The translations under genes were made by a program, and so were the position numbers. A DNA stretch of 64,000 bases from Poriferisodalis sp965204195 (GTDB lineage: Bacteria > Actinomycetota > Acidimicrobiia > Acidimicrobiales > Poriferisodalaceae), in the NCBI RefSeq assembly GCF_965204195.1, contig NZ_OZ241975.1, forward strand, positions 434,001 through 498,000, given 5' to 3'. The notes below the pieces were generated by a model. It did not search any database. It saw nothing but the letters and a program-made list of their open reading frames with translations, and had not been told where the DNA came from. Position 1 is the stretch's first letter. The number at the start of each line of letters is the position of its first letter. Below are positions 45,633 through 53,648 of the stretch, piece after piece.

Positions 45633-46136
45633 ATGGATCCAGACAGCATCAACTTGGGCCTGTTCGTCCTGCGAGTGATCGTCGGCGTCACGCTGGCGCT
45701 CCATGGCATCGCCAAGTTCCGCGGCGGCATCCGCGGCGTCGGGAATTGGTTCGCCGCCGAAGGCCTGCGCCCCGGACTGCTGCACGCCTACCTCGCCGCC
45801 CTTACCGAGATCGGCGCCGGCATCGGACTCGCGCTCGGTCTGCTGACGCCCCTCAGTGCGATGGCCTTCATCGGCGTGATGACCACCGCCGGGTGGGTCG
45901 GCCACCGCAAGAACGGCTTCTTCATCATCCGTGAGGGCTGGGAGTACGTGTTCGTGCTGGCAGTGGCGGCGGCGGCCGTGGCGGCCACCGGTCCCGGCGA
46001 CTGGTCGCTCGACAACGCGCTCGGCCTCGACTGGAGCGGACCGGTCTGGTTCCTGGTCGCCATCGCCGGCGGGCTGGTCTCCACGCTGTTGCTGCTGGCC
46101 GCGTTCTACCGGCCGAACGCTCCAGCGGAGCAGTGA
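45633..46136 (+). CDS. DoxX-family membrane protein
   Basis: 167 residues with four hydrophobic segments. DoxX hallmarks: LFVLRVIVGVTLALHGIAKF at the start, GNWFAAEGL, and LTEIGAGIGLALGLLTPLSAMAFIGVMTTA. ATG 45633 has an excellent ribosome site (GAGGAGG ending 11 bases upstream). DoxX proteins are inner-membrane proteins linked to thiosulfate or redox metabolism in some organisms; here no specific role can be given. Confidence 0.88.
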   Translation: MDPDSINLGLFVLRVIVGVTLALHGIAKFRGGIRGVGNWFAAEGLRPGLLHAYLAALTEIGAGIGLALGLLTPLSAMAFIGVMTTAGWVGHRKNGFFIIREGWEYVFVLAVAAAAVAATGPGDWSLDNALGLDWSGPVWFLVAIAGGLVSTLLLLAAFYRPNAPAEQ

Positions 46137-46237
46137 CCGCCCCGCTCCGCTTGCGACACCTCGCCAGAACCCCTCGCGTCCAGAGATCCGCGCAGCTGAG
46201 ATCCCCGTAGTGAGATTGTCGTCATGAGGCGCGAGCT

Positions 46238-46669
46238 ATGAGGTGGGGGCTCTTCGGGCGGCTGGTCGGCTACAGCACGGTGTCGGGCGGCACGGTGGTG
46301 GTGACCCAGGCCGTGCTGGTGGCGGCCTATGCGGTGCTGGGCTGGCCCGCGGTCGTGGCCAACGTGGTGGCGGTATGCGTCGCCGCCGGGCCTGCCTACT
46401 ACGCCAACCGGCGCTGGGTGTGGTCTCGCACCGACCGCCACTCGTTCGCCGGCGAGATCCTGCCGTTCTGGGCTTACAGCCTCGCCGGGCTCGGCATCTC
46501 ATCGCTGGCGGTGGCGCTGGCCGACCGGTGGTGGCAGTCGACCGTGGCCGTCTCGGCGGCAAACCTCATCGGCTTCGGGGTCTTGTGGGCGGGGAAGTTC
46601 ATCCTGCTCGACCGGGTGCTGTTCGCCCGACCCGAGGCCCCCGCCGGCTCAGCCTCTGAGGGGCCATGA
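46238..46669 (+). CDS. GtrA-like membrane protein
   Basis: 143 residues with four transmembrane helices and the GtrA pattern: FGRLVGYSTVSGGTVVVTQ, ANVVAVCVAAGPAYYANRRWVW (the Asn-Arg-Arg-Trp-x-Trp signature), and the last helix ending AGKFILLDRVLF. GtrA-type proteins help move polyprenyl-linked sugars across the membrane during polysaccharide or lipopolysaccharide decoration. It overlaps the next methyltransferase by 4 bases and leads the likely glycan cluster to 50.6 kb. Confidence 0.88.
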   Translation: MRWGLFGRLVGYSTVSGGTVVVTQAVLVAAYAVLGWPAVVANVVAVCVAAGPAYYANRRWVWSRTDRHSFAGEILPFWAYSLAGLGISSLAVALADRWWQSTVAVSAANLIGFGVLWAGKFILLDRVLFARPEAPAGSASEGP

Positions 46670-47286
46670 ACTCCGAGCTGGCGGCGCTGGCCCAGCGGGT
46701 GAAGGGATTCATGCCCCACGACGAGGGCTTGGCGCTTTACCGGGCCGCTGCCGAGGTGGCCTCGCAGGGACCACTGGTGGAGATCGGCTCGTACTGCGGC
46801 AAGTCGGCGGTGTACCTGGGCGCTGCTGCGGCGGAGTCTGGCGGGGTGCTGTTCACCATTGACCATCACCGTGGTTCCGAAGAGATGCAGGCCGGCTGGG
46901 AGCATCACGACGCTGAGCTGGTCGACCCCAGCACCGGTCGCATGGATTCGCTGCCGATCCTGCGGCAAACGCTCATCGACGCCGGCCTCGAAGAGGTCGT
47001 CGTGGCCATCGTGGGCGACTCGGTCACGGTCGCGGCGCACTGGTCGAGCGCTGCGCTGGTCTTCATCGACGGTGGCCACGGCGAGGCGTCCGCTCACGCC
47101 GACTATGAGGCGTGGTCGCCCAAGCTGCTGCCAGGCGGCCTGCTGGCCATCCACGACGTGTTCCCGGATCCCGGCGACGGCGGCAGGCCGCCATACGAGA
47201 TCTGGCTGCGAGCCCTCGATGACGGCTTCATCGAGCACGCCGCCGAGGGCAGCCTGCGCGTCCTGCAAAGACCCGTCGACGGGTGA
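46666..47286 (+). CDS. Class I SAM-dependent methyltransferase (Methyltransf_24 type)
   Basis: 206 residues. SAM-binding motif LVEIGSYCGKSAVYLGAAA (residues ~37-55), acidic motif II FTIDHHRGSEEMQ, VVAIVGDSVTVAAHW, and LVFIDGGHGEASAHADYEAWSPKLLPGGLLAIHDVFPDPGDGG, typical of the Methyltransf_24 group often found beside glycosyltransferases. The start overlaps the GtrA stop (ATGA), so both act in one operon. Substrate unknown; a sugar or lipid-linked glycan is plausible from context. Confidence 0.83.
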   Translation: MNSELAALAQRVKGFMPHDEGLALYRAAAEVASQGPLVEIGSYCGKSAVYLGAAAAESGGVLFTIDHHRGSEEMQAGWEHHDAELVDPSTGRMDSLPILRQTLIDAGLEEVVVAIVGDSVTVAAHWSSAALVFIDGGHGEASAHADYEAWSPKLLPGGLLAIHDVFPDPGDGGRPPYEIWLRALDDGFIEHAAEGSLRVLQRPVDG

Positions 47287-47311
47287 GCCTTCACGACGCG
47301 AGGCATCTCGT

Positions 47312-47352
47312 CTCCCGCTGCCGCTCGCTCTGTTCACGGGCCGCTCGGGCCA
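47312..47352 (-). repeat. Dispersed repeat, copy 5 (degenerate, reverse)
   Basis: Read on the minus strand: GGCCCGAGCGGCCCGTGAAC followed by AGAGCGAGCGGC-AGCGGGAGA. Core intact except one base; second block diverged. It lies 3' of the methyltransferase gene and convergent with the next minus-strand gene. Confidence 0.6.
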
Positions 47353-47378
47353 CGCACTCCGGCCCTTGGTCAGGTCGG

Positions 47379-48503
47379 TCAGCGGCCCGGCGTCGTGATG
47401 AGTGCGCCGGCGGCCCCGGTGCGCTGGTCCAGCGCGTCGGTGGCCAGCAGCACGGCCGCAGCGGTGTAGCTGGTGCGCTCGGCGTCGGGAAAGGTCCGGG
47501 ACTTGGGCACGACCCAGCCGGTGTAGTAGCTGCCGTCGTCATTGCGCATCGCAGATGTGGCCTCGACGAGCTGGCGGGCAGCGGCGGCGTTGCCGGTGCG
47601 CAGGTAGGCGAGCGCGCACTCGCAGGTCTCCGCCGCGGTCACCCAGGACTGGTCGGCCACGCAGCGCACGCCTTGACTCAACAGAAACTTGGGTGCGCCT
47701 GCAGCGAGGTGAGAACGGGCCTGCGCCCCGTCGAGGGCGCCGCACAGCACTGGGTAGTACCAATCCATGGCCCAGCGGTCCTTGGGCTCGAAGCCGTCGG
47801 GCCGGTGGCGGATCTGATGCGTGGTTCGGGCCAGGGTGCGCGCCCATGCGGGGCGCTCGTGACCGGTCAGCTCTGCCAGGGCGAGGCCGCATTGCAGCGA
47901 GTGGACGATCGACGATGAGCCGGTGAGCAGGGCATACGGCCACGGCGTGCCATTGGCGTGCACCGCCCAGGGGATGTGCCCGCTGGCGGTGCGCAGGCTC
48001 ACCACGAAGTCGAGCGCCCGTGCCACGGTCGGCCACATCGCCTCCACGAAGCCCCGGTCGCCGGTGGCGAGCCAGTGATGCCAGACGCCCACCGCGACGT
48101 AGGCGCAGCAGTTGGTGTCGACCTTGAAGTCCTTGATGCCGAGTGCGGTGTAGTAGTTGTGCCAGCTTCCTGCCTCGTGCTGGTGCGCCTGCAGCCACTC
48201 GTACGCGCGCTCGGCCGCCCGGCGGCGTCCCGCCGACGCGAGCGCCATGGCTGACTCAACGTGATTCCACGGATCGGCATGCCCGCCGTCGAACCACAGG
48301 ATGAGACCGTCGGGCTGCTGGCAGGCCTCGATGGCGTCGGCCGTGGCTGCGACCTCCGCGCCCGTCAGCAGGGGCGCGGCCTGCTCGACTGTCTGCGTCT
48401 GGCGAGCACGTCCGGCGTCGGGAGCCGCGGCGAGCCGGGGCTGCACGTCCGGTCCAACGTCGGCCGCCGCCGCGAACTCCGAGGGCGCGAACTCAGGCTG
48501 CAT
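47379..48503 (-). CDS. Six-hairpin (alpha/alpha toroid) protein, commonly annotated prenyltransferase-like
   Basis: 374 residues. Helical repeats with WFDGGHADPWNHVESAMAL, AYEWLQAHQHEAGSWHNYY, KDFKVDTNCCAYVAVGVWHHWLATGD, GHIPWAVHANGTPWPYALLTGSSSIVHSLQCGLALAELTG and WAMDWYYPVLCGAL. The aromatic, His- and Asp-rich pattern is that of glucoamylase-like or squalene-cyclase-like toroids. No catalytic assignment is safe. ATG 48503 overlaps the upstream methyltransferase by 11 bases. It is the last gene of the minus-strand GT4-methyltransferase unit. Confidence 0.65.
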   Translation of the reverse strand: MQPEFAPSEFAAAADVGPDVQPRLAAAPDAGRARQTQTVEQAAPLLTGAEVAATADAIEACQQPDGLILWFDGGHADPWNHVESAMALASAGRRRAAERAYEWLQAHQHEAGSWHNYYTALGIKDFKVDTNCCAYVAVGVWHHWLATGDRGFVEAMWPTVARALDFVVSLRTASGHIPWAVHANGTPWPYALLTGSSSIVHSLQCGLALAELTGHERPAWARTLARTTHQIRHRPDGFEPKDRWAMDWYYPVLCGALDGAQARSHLAAGAPKFLLSQGVRCVADQSWVTAAETCECALAYLRTGNAAAARQLVEATSAMRNDDGSYYTGWVVPKSRTFPDAERTSYTAAAVLLATDALDQRTGAAGALITTPGR

Positions 48504-49275
48504 GCGCGGCTCCCACTGGTTCGGCGAGCGACTGAACCGTCGCATGGGCACGGGCCTTGTAGGCGTACAGCACGGTCGATTTGGGCAGCACGGCGTTGAG
48601 CATTCGGTCGAGCGTGCGGGTCAGCGGCGGCGCCTCGGTCATGTCCCGCACCAGCAGCCGGTGGTAGGCCCGCACCAGCGGATGCTGGTCGTTGCGCGGC
48701 CCGACCAGGCAGCGCAGCCACCAGTAGGGCGTGTGCAGGCCGTGCGCGCCGTGACTGTCGGAGACATACAGCCCGGCCGCTGCCAGCTTCGCCCGCAGTT
48801 CTCCGGAGCGGTAGATGCGCACATGGCCGTCGGGCACTGCGGGTGCGTGGTAGTCGGCCGACAGCGCCCAGCAGACCCGTTCAGCGGCTTGCGCCGGAAC
48901 CGTCACGGCGATCGTGCCGCCGGGCCGCAGCACCCGTGCCAGTTCGGCGATGGCCCGCCCGTCGTCGACGATGTGCTCGAGCACTTCCGCGGCGATGATC
49001 CGGTCGAAGCTGGCGTCGGGGTACGGCAATGCGGTGGCATCGGCCACGACTGCATGGCCGAGTTGCTGGTCGGCCGGCGAGTCGATCTCGCCGGCGTCGT
49101 CCATGGCAGCGAACATGTCGGTGACGGCGCGCAGCTCGTCGGGATCACGATCCGACGCCACGGTGACGCAGCCGCGCCGAGCGCTCTCGAAGGCGTGACG
49201 CCCCGCGCCGCAGCCCAGGTCCAGCACCCGGTCGCCGCGAACGGCGCCGAGACGCTCGTAGTCGACGGTGAGCAT
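48493..49275 (-). CDS. Class I SAM-dependent methyltransferase (UbiE/Methyltransf_11 type)
   Basis: 260 residues. Motif I VLDLGCGAGRHAFESARRG (about 17-35), VASDRD, VVADATALPYPDASFDRIIAAEVLEHIVDDGRAIAELARVLRPGGTIAVTVPA are the full SAM fold. The C-terminal region (RNDQHPLVRAYHRLLVRDMTEAPPLTR) is family-specific. ATG 49275 shares one base with the stop of the GT4 gene (TGATG), implying translational coupling. It probably methylates the glycolipid or glycan made by that transferase; substrate unproven. Confidence 0.87.
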   Translation of the reverse strand: MLTVDYERLGAVRGDRVLDLGCGAGRHAFESARRGCVTVASDRDPDELRAVTDMFAAMDDAGEIDSPADQQLGHAVVADATALPYPDASFDRIIAAEVLEHIVDDGRAIAELARVLRPGGTIAVTVPAQAAERVCWALSADYHAPAVPDGHVRIYRSGELRAKLAAAGLYVSDSHGAHGLHTPYWWLRCLVGPRNDQHPLVRAYHRLLVRDMTEAPPLTRTLDRMLNAVLPKSTVLYAYKARAHATVQSLAEPVGAAHAA

Positions 49276-50624
49276 CAGCGCTCGGCAAGCACCCGGAAGT
49301 CGCGCCCGCCCGGCGGCGGCGCTGGAGTGTCTGCCAGCAGCGCACGGTATTGCTCGACGGTCTTGCGGGCCGTGGCTGCCCACGAGTAGTTCGCTGCCAC
49401 CCGCGCCCGTCCAGCCGCTCCCACGGTTGCCCGCAGATCGGGCTGAGCGAGCGCCCACCCGATGCGTGCCGCCAGCGCCTCGGAGTCGCCAGGCGGCACC
49501 TGCAGGCAGGTCTCGCCGTCGGCGCCGGTGACCTCGGGCAGAGCGCCCCCGGTAGTCGCCACCAGCGGCACGCCGCACGACATCGCTTCGACGGCAGGCA
49601 GCGAGAAGCCCTCATACAGCGACGGCACCACCGCCAGCTGCGCCTCGTTGTAGAGCTCCACGATGCGCTGGTCGGGCACGCCGCTCACGAACTCGACGCT
49701 GCCGGCCAGGTCGAGCTGATCGATGAGCCGGCTCGCCGCTGAGTCGTCCTTGGGACGCCCGATCACCACGAGGTGCAGCGATGGGTCCTCGGTGCGCAGC
49801 TTGGCCAGCGCTTCGAGCAGGTAGGCGAGGCCCTTCATGGCCACGTCGGCGCTGGCGGTGGTCATGAGCCGGCCCGGCACCGGCATCACCTGCGGCAGGG
49901 GCCGGAACTGGGCCGGATCGACGCCGACCGTCACGATATTCAGGCGGGCGGGATCCACGCCGAGGTCGGTGACGATGTCGTCGAAGCTGTTGGTGGACAC
50001 GGTCACGATCCGGTCGAGACGCCGCGCCACCCGGTTCTGCATGCGGGTGAAGGCATAGAAGCGCCGCATGGCGAGGCGCTTGCCGCGGTTCGGCGCGTGG
50101 GCGATCTCGAGCCGCCGGTCCACCGTGATCGGGTGGTGGATGGTGCCGAGCGTGGGCATGCCGGCCCGCCGCAGCCAGTCGATGCCGTAGCCGAGGCATT
50201 GGTTGTCGTGCACCAGGTCGAAGTCGTCGAGCCGGCTGCGCAGCGCCCGGAACGCTCGCAGGCTGAACGTCAGCGGCTCGGCGAACGAGGCCGTGCAGGT
50301 GATGAGCCACTCCAGCACGTCGATCGGCGACCGGAACTCGGCCAGCTTGGGCACCCGGAACGGGTCGGGCATGCGGTACAGGTCGAGGCTGGGCAGCTCA
50401 GTGAGCTTGATGCCCGGGTCGAGGTGCGGGTAAGGCGGCCCGCTGAACACCTCGACGCTGTGGCCCAGCGACGACAGCTCACGTGCCAGGTGGCGCACAT
50501 AGATGCCTTGGCCGCCGACCCAGGGATGGCCGCGGTAGGTCAGCAGTGCGATGCGCAACGGCGGCCCGCTGTCAGCCGGCTCGTCGACGGGCTGCATGTC
50601 TGCCGGCCCGGTGTCGGGGTCCAT
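49275..50624 (-). CDS. Glycosyltransferase family 4 (GT-B)
   Basis: 449 residues. N-terminal acceptor domain LLTYRGHPWVGGQGIYVRHLARELSSLGHSVEVFSG; C-terminal donor domain with IVTVGVDPAQFRPLP, MTTASADVAMKGLAYLLEAL and the nucleotide-sugar motif VPSLYEGFSLPAVEAMSCGVPLVATTGGALPEV, whose E-x7-E is intact. A retaining, cytoplasmic enzyme adding sugars from an NDP or GDP donor. First gene of the minus-strand unit with a methyltransferase and the toroid protein; likely envelope glycan synthesis. It is divergent from hemE across 171 bases in which nothing else was recognised. Confidence 0.92.
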   Translation of the reverse strand: MDPDTGPADMQPVDEPADSGPPLRIALLTYRGHPWVGGQGIYVRHLARELSSLGHSVEVFSGPPYPHLDPGIKLTELPSLDLYRMPDPFRVPKLAEFRSPIDVLEWLITCTASFAEPLTFSLRAFRALRSRLDDFDLVHDNQCLGYGIDWLRRAGMPTLGTIHHPITVDRRLEIAHAPNRGKRLAMRRFYAFTRMQNRVARRLDRIVTVSTNSFDDIVTDLGVDPARLNIVTVGVDPAQFRPLPQVMPVPGRLMTTASADVAMKGLAYLLEALAKLRTEDPSLHLVVIGRPKDDSAASRLIDQLDLAGSVEFVSGVPDQRIVELYNEAQLAVVPSLYEGFSLPAVEAMSCGVPLVATTGGALPEVTGADGETCLQVPPGDSEALAARIGWALAQPDLRATVGAAGRARVAANYSWAATARKTVEQYRALLADTPAPPPGGRDFRVLAER

Positions 50625-50795
50625 CGCAGCCTCCGTCGGAAAGCGAGAACCCGGCAGGCACCGGCCCGGCAGAGCCGGATCGAGCGGGCGAGCTCGTCAA
50701 GGTCGCGTGAGGCTACTTGCCAGCCTGCCGACGCGAACCGGGCGCCCGCTCGGCAGCGGAGCATCCCGACCTGGTGCCGGTACCGTTCGCAGCGC

Positions 50796-51902
50796 ATGGC
50801 TGAGTCAACTGCCGCGGCACCGGCTGGTCCGCTGCCGGCGAATCATCCGATTCACCGGCTGGGCGACAGCCTGTACCTGCGGGCCGCCCGTTGCCGGCGC
50901 ACCGAGCAGGTGCCGGTGTGGTTCCAGCGTCAGGCCGGGCGTTCGCTGCCCGAATACCGGGCGCTGCGAGGGCAGGGCAGCATTCTCGACGCCATCGCCG
51001 ATCCGGCCACTGCCGCCGAGATCACGCTGCAGCCGGTGCGCCGCTACGGGGTCGATGCGGCCGTGCTGTTCTCCGACATCGTGGTGCCGGCCGCCGCAAT
51101 CGGCTTCGGGATCGACGTGGTGCCCGGCGTGGGGCCGGTGGCCGGACAGCCGCTGCGCAGCCGCACCGATCTGGATCGGCTGCCGGAGCTTGACGCCGAG
51201 GCGCACACCCCGTACGTGCTCGACACCGTCCGACTGCTGGCGGCCGAGCTCGACGTGCCACTCGTCGGCTTCGCCGGGGCGCCGTTCACGGTGGCGAGCT
51301 ACCTGGTCGAAGGTGCACCTTCCCGCCAGCACCTGCGGACCAAGTCGCTCATGTACACCGACACGGCGCTGTGGCACGACCTCATGGAACGGCTGGCGTC
51401 CATCGCCGTGGCCTCGATGCGGTCGCAGGTGCTGGCAGGCGCCAGCGCCGTGCAGCTGTTCGACTCGTGGGCGGGCACGCTCTCGCCCGCCGACTACGCG
51501 GCGTTCGTGGCGCCTCACAGCAAGCGGGTCTTCGACGAACTGGCCGACCTGGGCGTGCCCCGGGCGCACTTCGGCGTGGGCACCGGGGAGCTGCTCGACC
51601 AGATGGCGCAGGTGGGCGCCGACGTGGTGGGCGTGGACTGGCGGGTTCCGCTGGAGGCGGCTCGCGAGCGGGTCGGGCCCGGCGTCGCGCTGCAGGGCAA
51701 CCTCGACCCGGCCCTGTGCGTGGCGGGATGGGATGCCGTGCGCCCCGCCGCCGACCGCATCTTGGCCGCAGGCACGACCGAGAGCGGCTACATCTTCAAC
51801 CTGGGCCACGGCGTGCTGCCCGAGACCGACCCCGCGGTGCTCGAACGGCTGACCGACTATGTGCACGCGTACCGGCGGCCGCTGCCCAAACAGCCCGACT
51901 GA
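50796..51902 (+). CDS. hemE: Uroporphyrinogen decarboxylase
   Basis: 368 residues. It converts uroporphyrinogen III to coproporphyrinogen III. Signatures: VPVWFQRQAGRSLPEYRALR (normally WxMRQAGR; here Phe-Gln replaces Met), AAVLFSDIVVPAAAIGFGIDVVPGVGP with the essential Asp, GFAGAPFTVASYLVEG, LFDSWAGTLSPADY and LQGNLDPALC. ATG 50796; the long open frame upstream is not coding. It is followed 51 bases later by the coproporphyrinogen/protoporphyrinogen oxidase gene. Confidence 0.95.
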   Translation: MAESTAAAPAGPLPANHPIHRLGDSLYLRAARCRRTEQVPVWFQRQAGRSLPEYRALRGQGSILDAIADPATAAEITLQPVRRYGVDAAVLFSDIVVPAAAIGFGIDVVPGVGPVAGQPLRSRTDLDRLPELDAEAHTPYVLDTVRLLAAELDVPLVGFAGAPFTVASYLVEGAPSRQHLRTKSLMYTDTALWHDLMERLASIAVASMRSQVLAGASAVQLFDSWAGTLSPADYAAFVAPHSKRVFDELADLGVPRAHFGVGTGELLDQMAQVGADVVGVDWRVPLEAARERVGPGVALQGNLDPALCVAGWDAVRPAADRILAAGTTESGYIFNLGHGVLPETDPAVLERLTDYVHAYRRPLPKQPD

Positions 51903-51953
51903 GCGAGCGGTGGCCTGCATCGTGGCACCCCGCAGTCGTGGTGACCTGTAGGC

Positions 51954-53648
51954 ATGACAACTCAGCGGGTTGTTGTGGTCGGCGGCGGCATCGCCGGGCT
52001 GACTGCCGCATACCGCTTGCTGCACCCTGCCGACGCGGGGGCCGAGGTGCCCCGTGTGGTGCTGATCGACAGCGCCGAGCGTCTGGGCGGCAAGATCCTC
52101 TCGACACCGTTCGAAGGACGGCTGGTGGACGAGGGCGCCGATGCGTTCCTGCTGCGGGTGCCGTGGGCGACAGAGCTGTGCGAGGAGCTGGGCATCTCGG
52201 CCGAGCGCATCTCGCCGGCAGTCGGCGGTGCTTCGGTGGTGCATGCGGGTGGGGATGGCCCGCAGCTCACCTCCCTTCCCGATGGGCTCGTGGGCGGCGT
52301 GCCCACCCGTCTGGGTCCGCTCATCCGCTCCCCTCTGCTGGGTCCGGCAGGCAAGCTGCGGGCGGTGGCCGACTACGTGCTGCCGCGCCGGTTCACTGCA
52401 CGCCGGTTGCGCCGCGATGCAATCGACCGGCGGGACGCAGCTGCCGCTGCTTCCAGCGCGCCTCGCTCCGTGCGTGTGCGGCCCGGTGCTCGTGGCACGG
52501 TGACCTCTGGCGACGCTGTGACATCGGGCGACGAAGACGCCGTGCGCGTTCGACCCGGCGCCGCCAGCGTGGGCGACATCGTGCGCGCCCGGCTGGGTGC
52601 GGCAGTGGCGTCGCAGGTGGTCGACCCGCTGCTCGGCAGCATCAGCGCAGGCGACATCAGCCGGCTCGACGCCGCAACGTCGGCACCGATCCTCGGCCAG
52701 GCGCTGGAGCGCAACCGTTCGCTGATGCGGGGACTGCGCCGGATGCAGCCGACGCCCGCCGCAGACGGGTCCGCACCGGCGCCGATCTTCGGCAGCTTCG
52801 CTGTTGGGATGGGCCGGCTGGTCCAGGCGCTGACGGAGCGGCTGGACGGATGCATCTTGCGGCTGGGCACACCGGTGGAGGCAATCCGGCGCCCTGGCAC
52901 GCGCTTCGCCGTGCACACCGGGTCGGAGGTGCTCGACGCAGATGCCGTCATCGTCGCTGCGCCCGCCCACGCGGCAGCGCGAATGCTGCCCGGCGCGCCC
53001 GCCGCTGCGGCGCGGATGGCACTCATCGAGTACGCGTCGGTCGCAGTGGTGACGCTCAGCGTGCGCGCCGACGCCATCGAGGCGCCGGCTGAGGCCGGTT
53101 TCCTGGTCACCCGAGACACTGGCTGGCTCACGACGGCCTGCAGCTACGGGTCGGCGAAGTGGCCGGCGTGGTCCGGCAGCGGTGAGCACGACGACCGCCG
53201 GCACCCTGTCGGCGAGGGCGCTCCTCATTCCGCTGGCGGCGCTGTCGGCGACGGCGGCAGCCCCAGCGGCCGCCCCAACGTCGTGCTGCGGGTGTCGGTG
53301 GGCCGCGACGACGATGACCGTCATACGCGCCTCGACGATGCCGAGCTGCGCGACACGGTGCTCGCAGAGCTGTCGCAGCTTTCGTCTCTGCGCGGCTTGA
53401 GCGATGCCGGTGCCGTGACCGAGAGGCGGGTCTCGCGCTGGCCGCAGTCGCTGCCGCAGTACCGGCCCGGCCACGGTCGTCTCGTCGACCGGATCGAGGA
53501 GGCGCTGGCACGCGAGATGCCTGGCGTGTTCGTGACCGGTGCGGCCTACCGGGGTCTCGGCATCCCCGCATGCATCCGCCAGGGCAACGAAGCGGCAGCA
53601 GCCGTCGTGCAGCACCTCGGCTTGAGCCAGGCCGCCAACTCACTGTGA
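51954..53648 (+). CDS. cgoX: Coproporphyrinogen III / protoporphyrinogen IX oxidase (HemY/CgoX type)
   Basis: 564 residues, about 90 longer than usual. FAD motif VVVVGGGIAGLTAAYRL (residues 5-21) with SAERLGGKILSTPFEGRLVDEGADAFL, VVDPLLGSISAGDISRLDA, and a C-terminal FVTGAAYRGLGIPACIRQGNEAA. With ChdC in the genome it most likely makes coproporphyrin III. Extra length comes from two inserts: about 160-205 (low complexity, with VRVRPGA twice) and about 405-440 (His/Gly/Asp-rich). ATG 51954. It overlaps the next gene by 4 bases. Confidence 0.88.
   Translation: MTTQRVVVVGGGIAGLTAAYRLLHPADAGAEVPRVVLIDSAERLGGKILSTPFEGRLVDEGADAFLLRVPWATELCEELGISAERISPAVGGASVVHAGGDGPQLTSLPDGLVGGVPTRLGPLIRSPLLGPAGKLRAVADYVLPRRFTARRLRRDAIDRRDAAAAASSAPRSVRVRPGARGTVTSGDAVTSGDEDAVRVRPGAASVGDIVRARLGAAVASQVVDPLLGSISAGDISRLDAATSAPILGQALERNRSLMRGLRRMQPTPAADGSAPAPIFGSFAVGMGRLVQALTERLDGCILRLGTPVEAIRRPGTRFAVHTGSEVLDADAVIVAAPAHAAARMLPGAPAAAARMALIEYASVAVVTLSVRADAIEAPAEAGFLVTRDTGWLTTACSYGSAKWPAWSGSGEHDDRRHPVGEGAPHSAGGAVGDGGSPSGRPNVVLRVSVGRDDDDRHTRLDDAELRDTVLAELSQLSSLRGLSDAGAVTERRVSRWPQSLPQYRPGHGRLVDRIEEALAREMPGVFVTGAAYRGLGIPACIRQGNEAAAAVVQHLGLSQAANSL

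Noticed and set aside
46634..46660. GGCTCAGCCTC near the end of the GtrA gene as another dispersed repeat copy
   Set aside because: Only 11 bases match the outer end of the element and the core is absent.
50805..53615. 936-codon open frame antisense to hemE and the oxidase
   Set aside because: Low-complexity His/Gln/Arg-rich translation typical of antisense frames; both genes on the other strand are secure.
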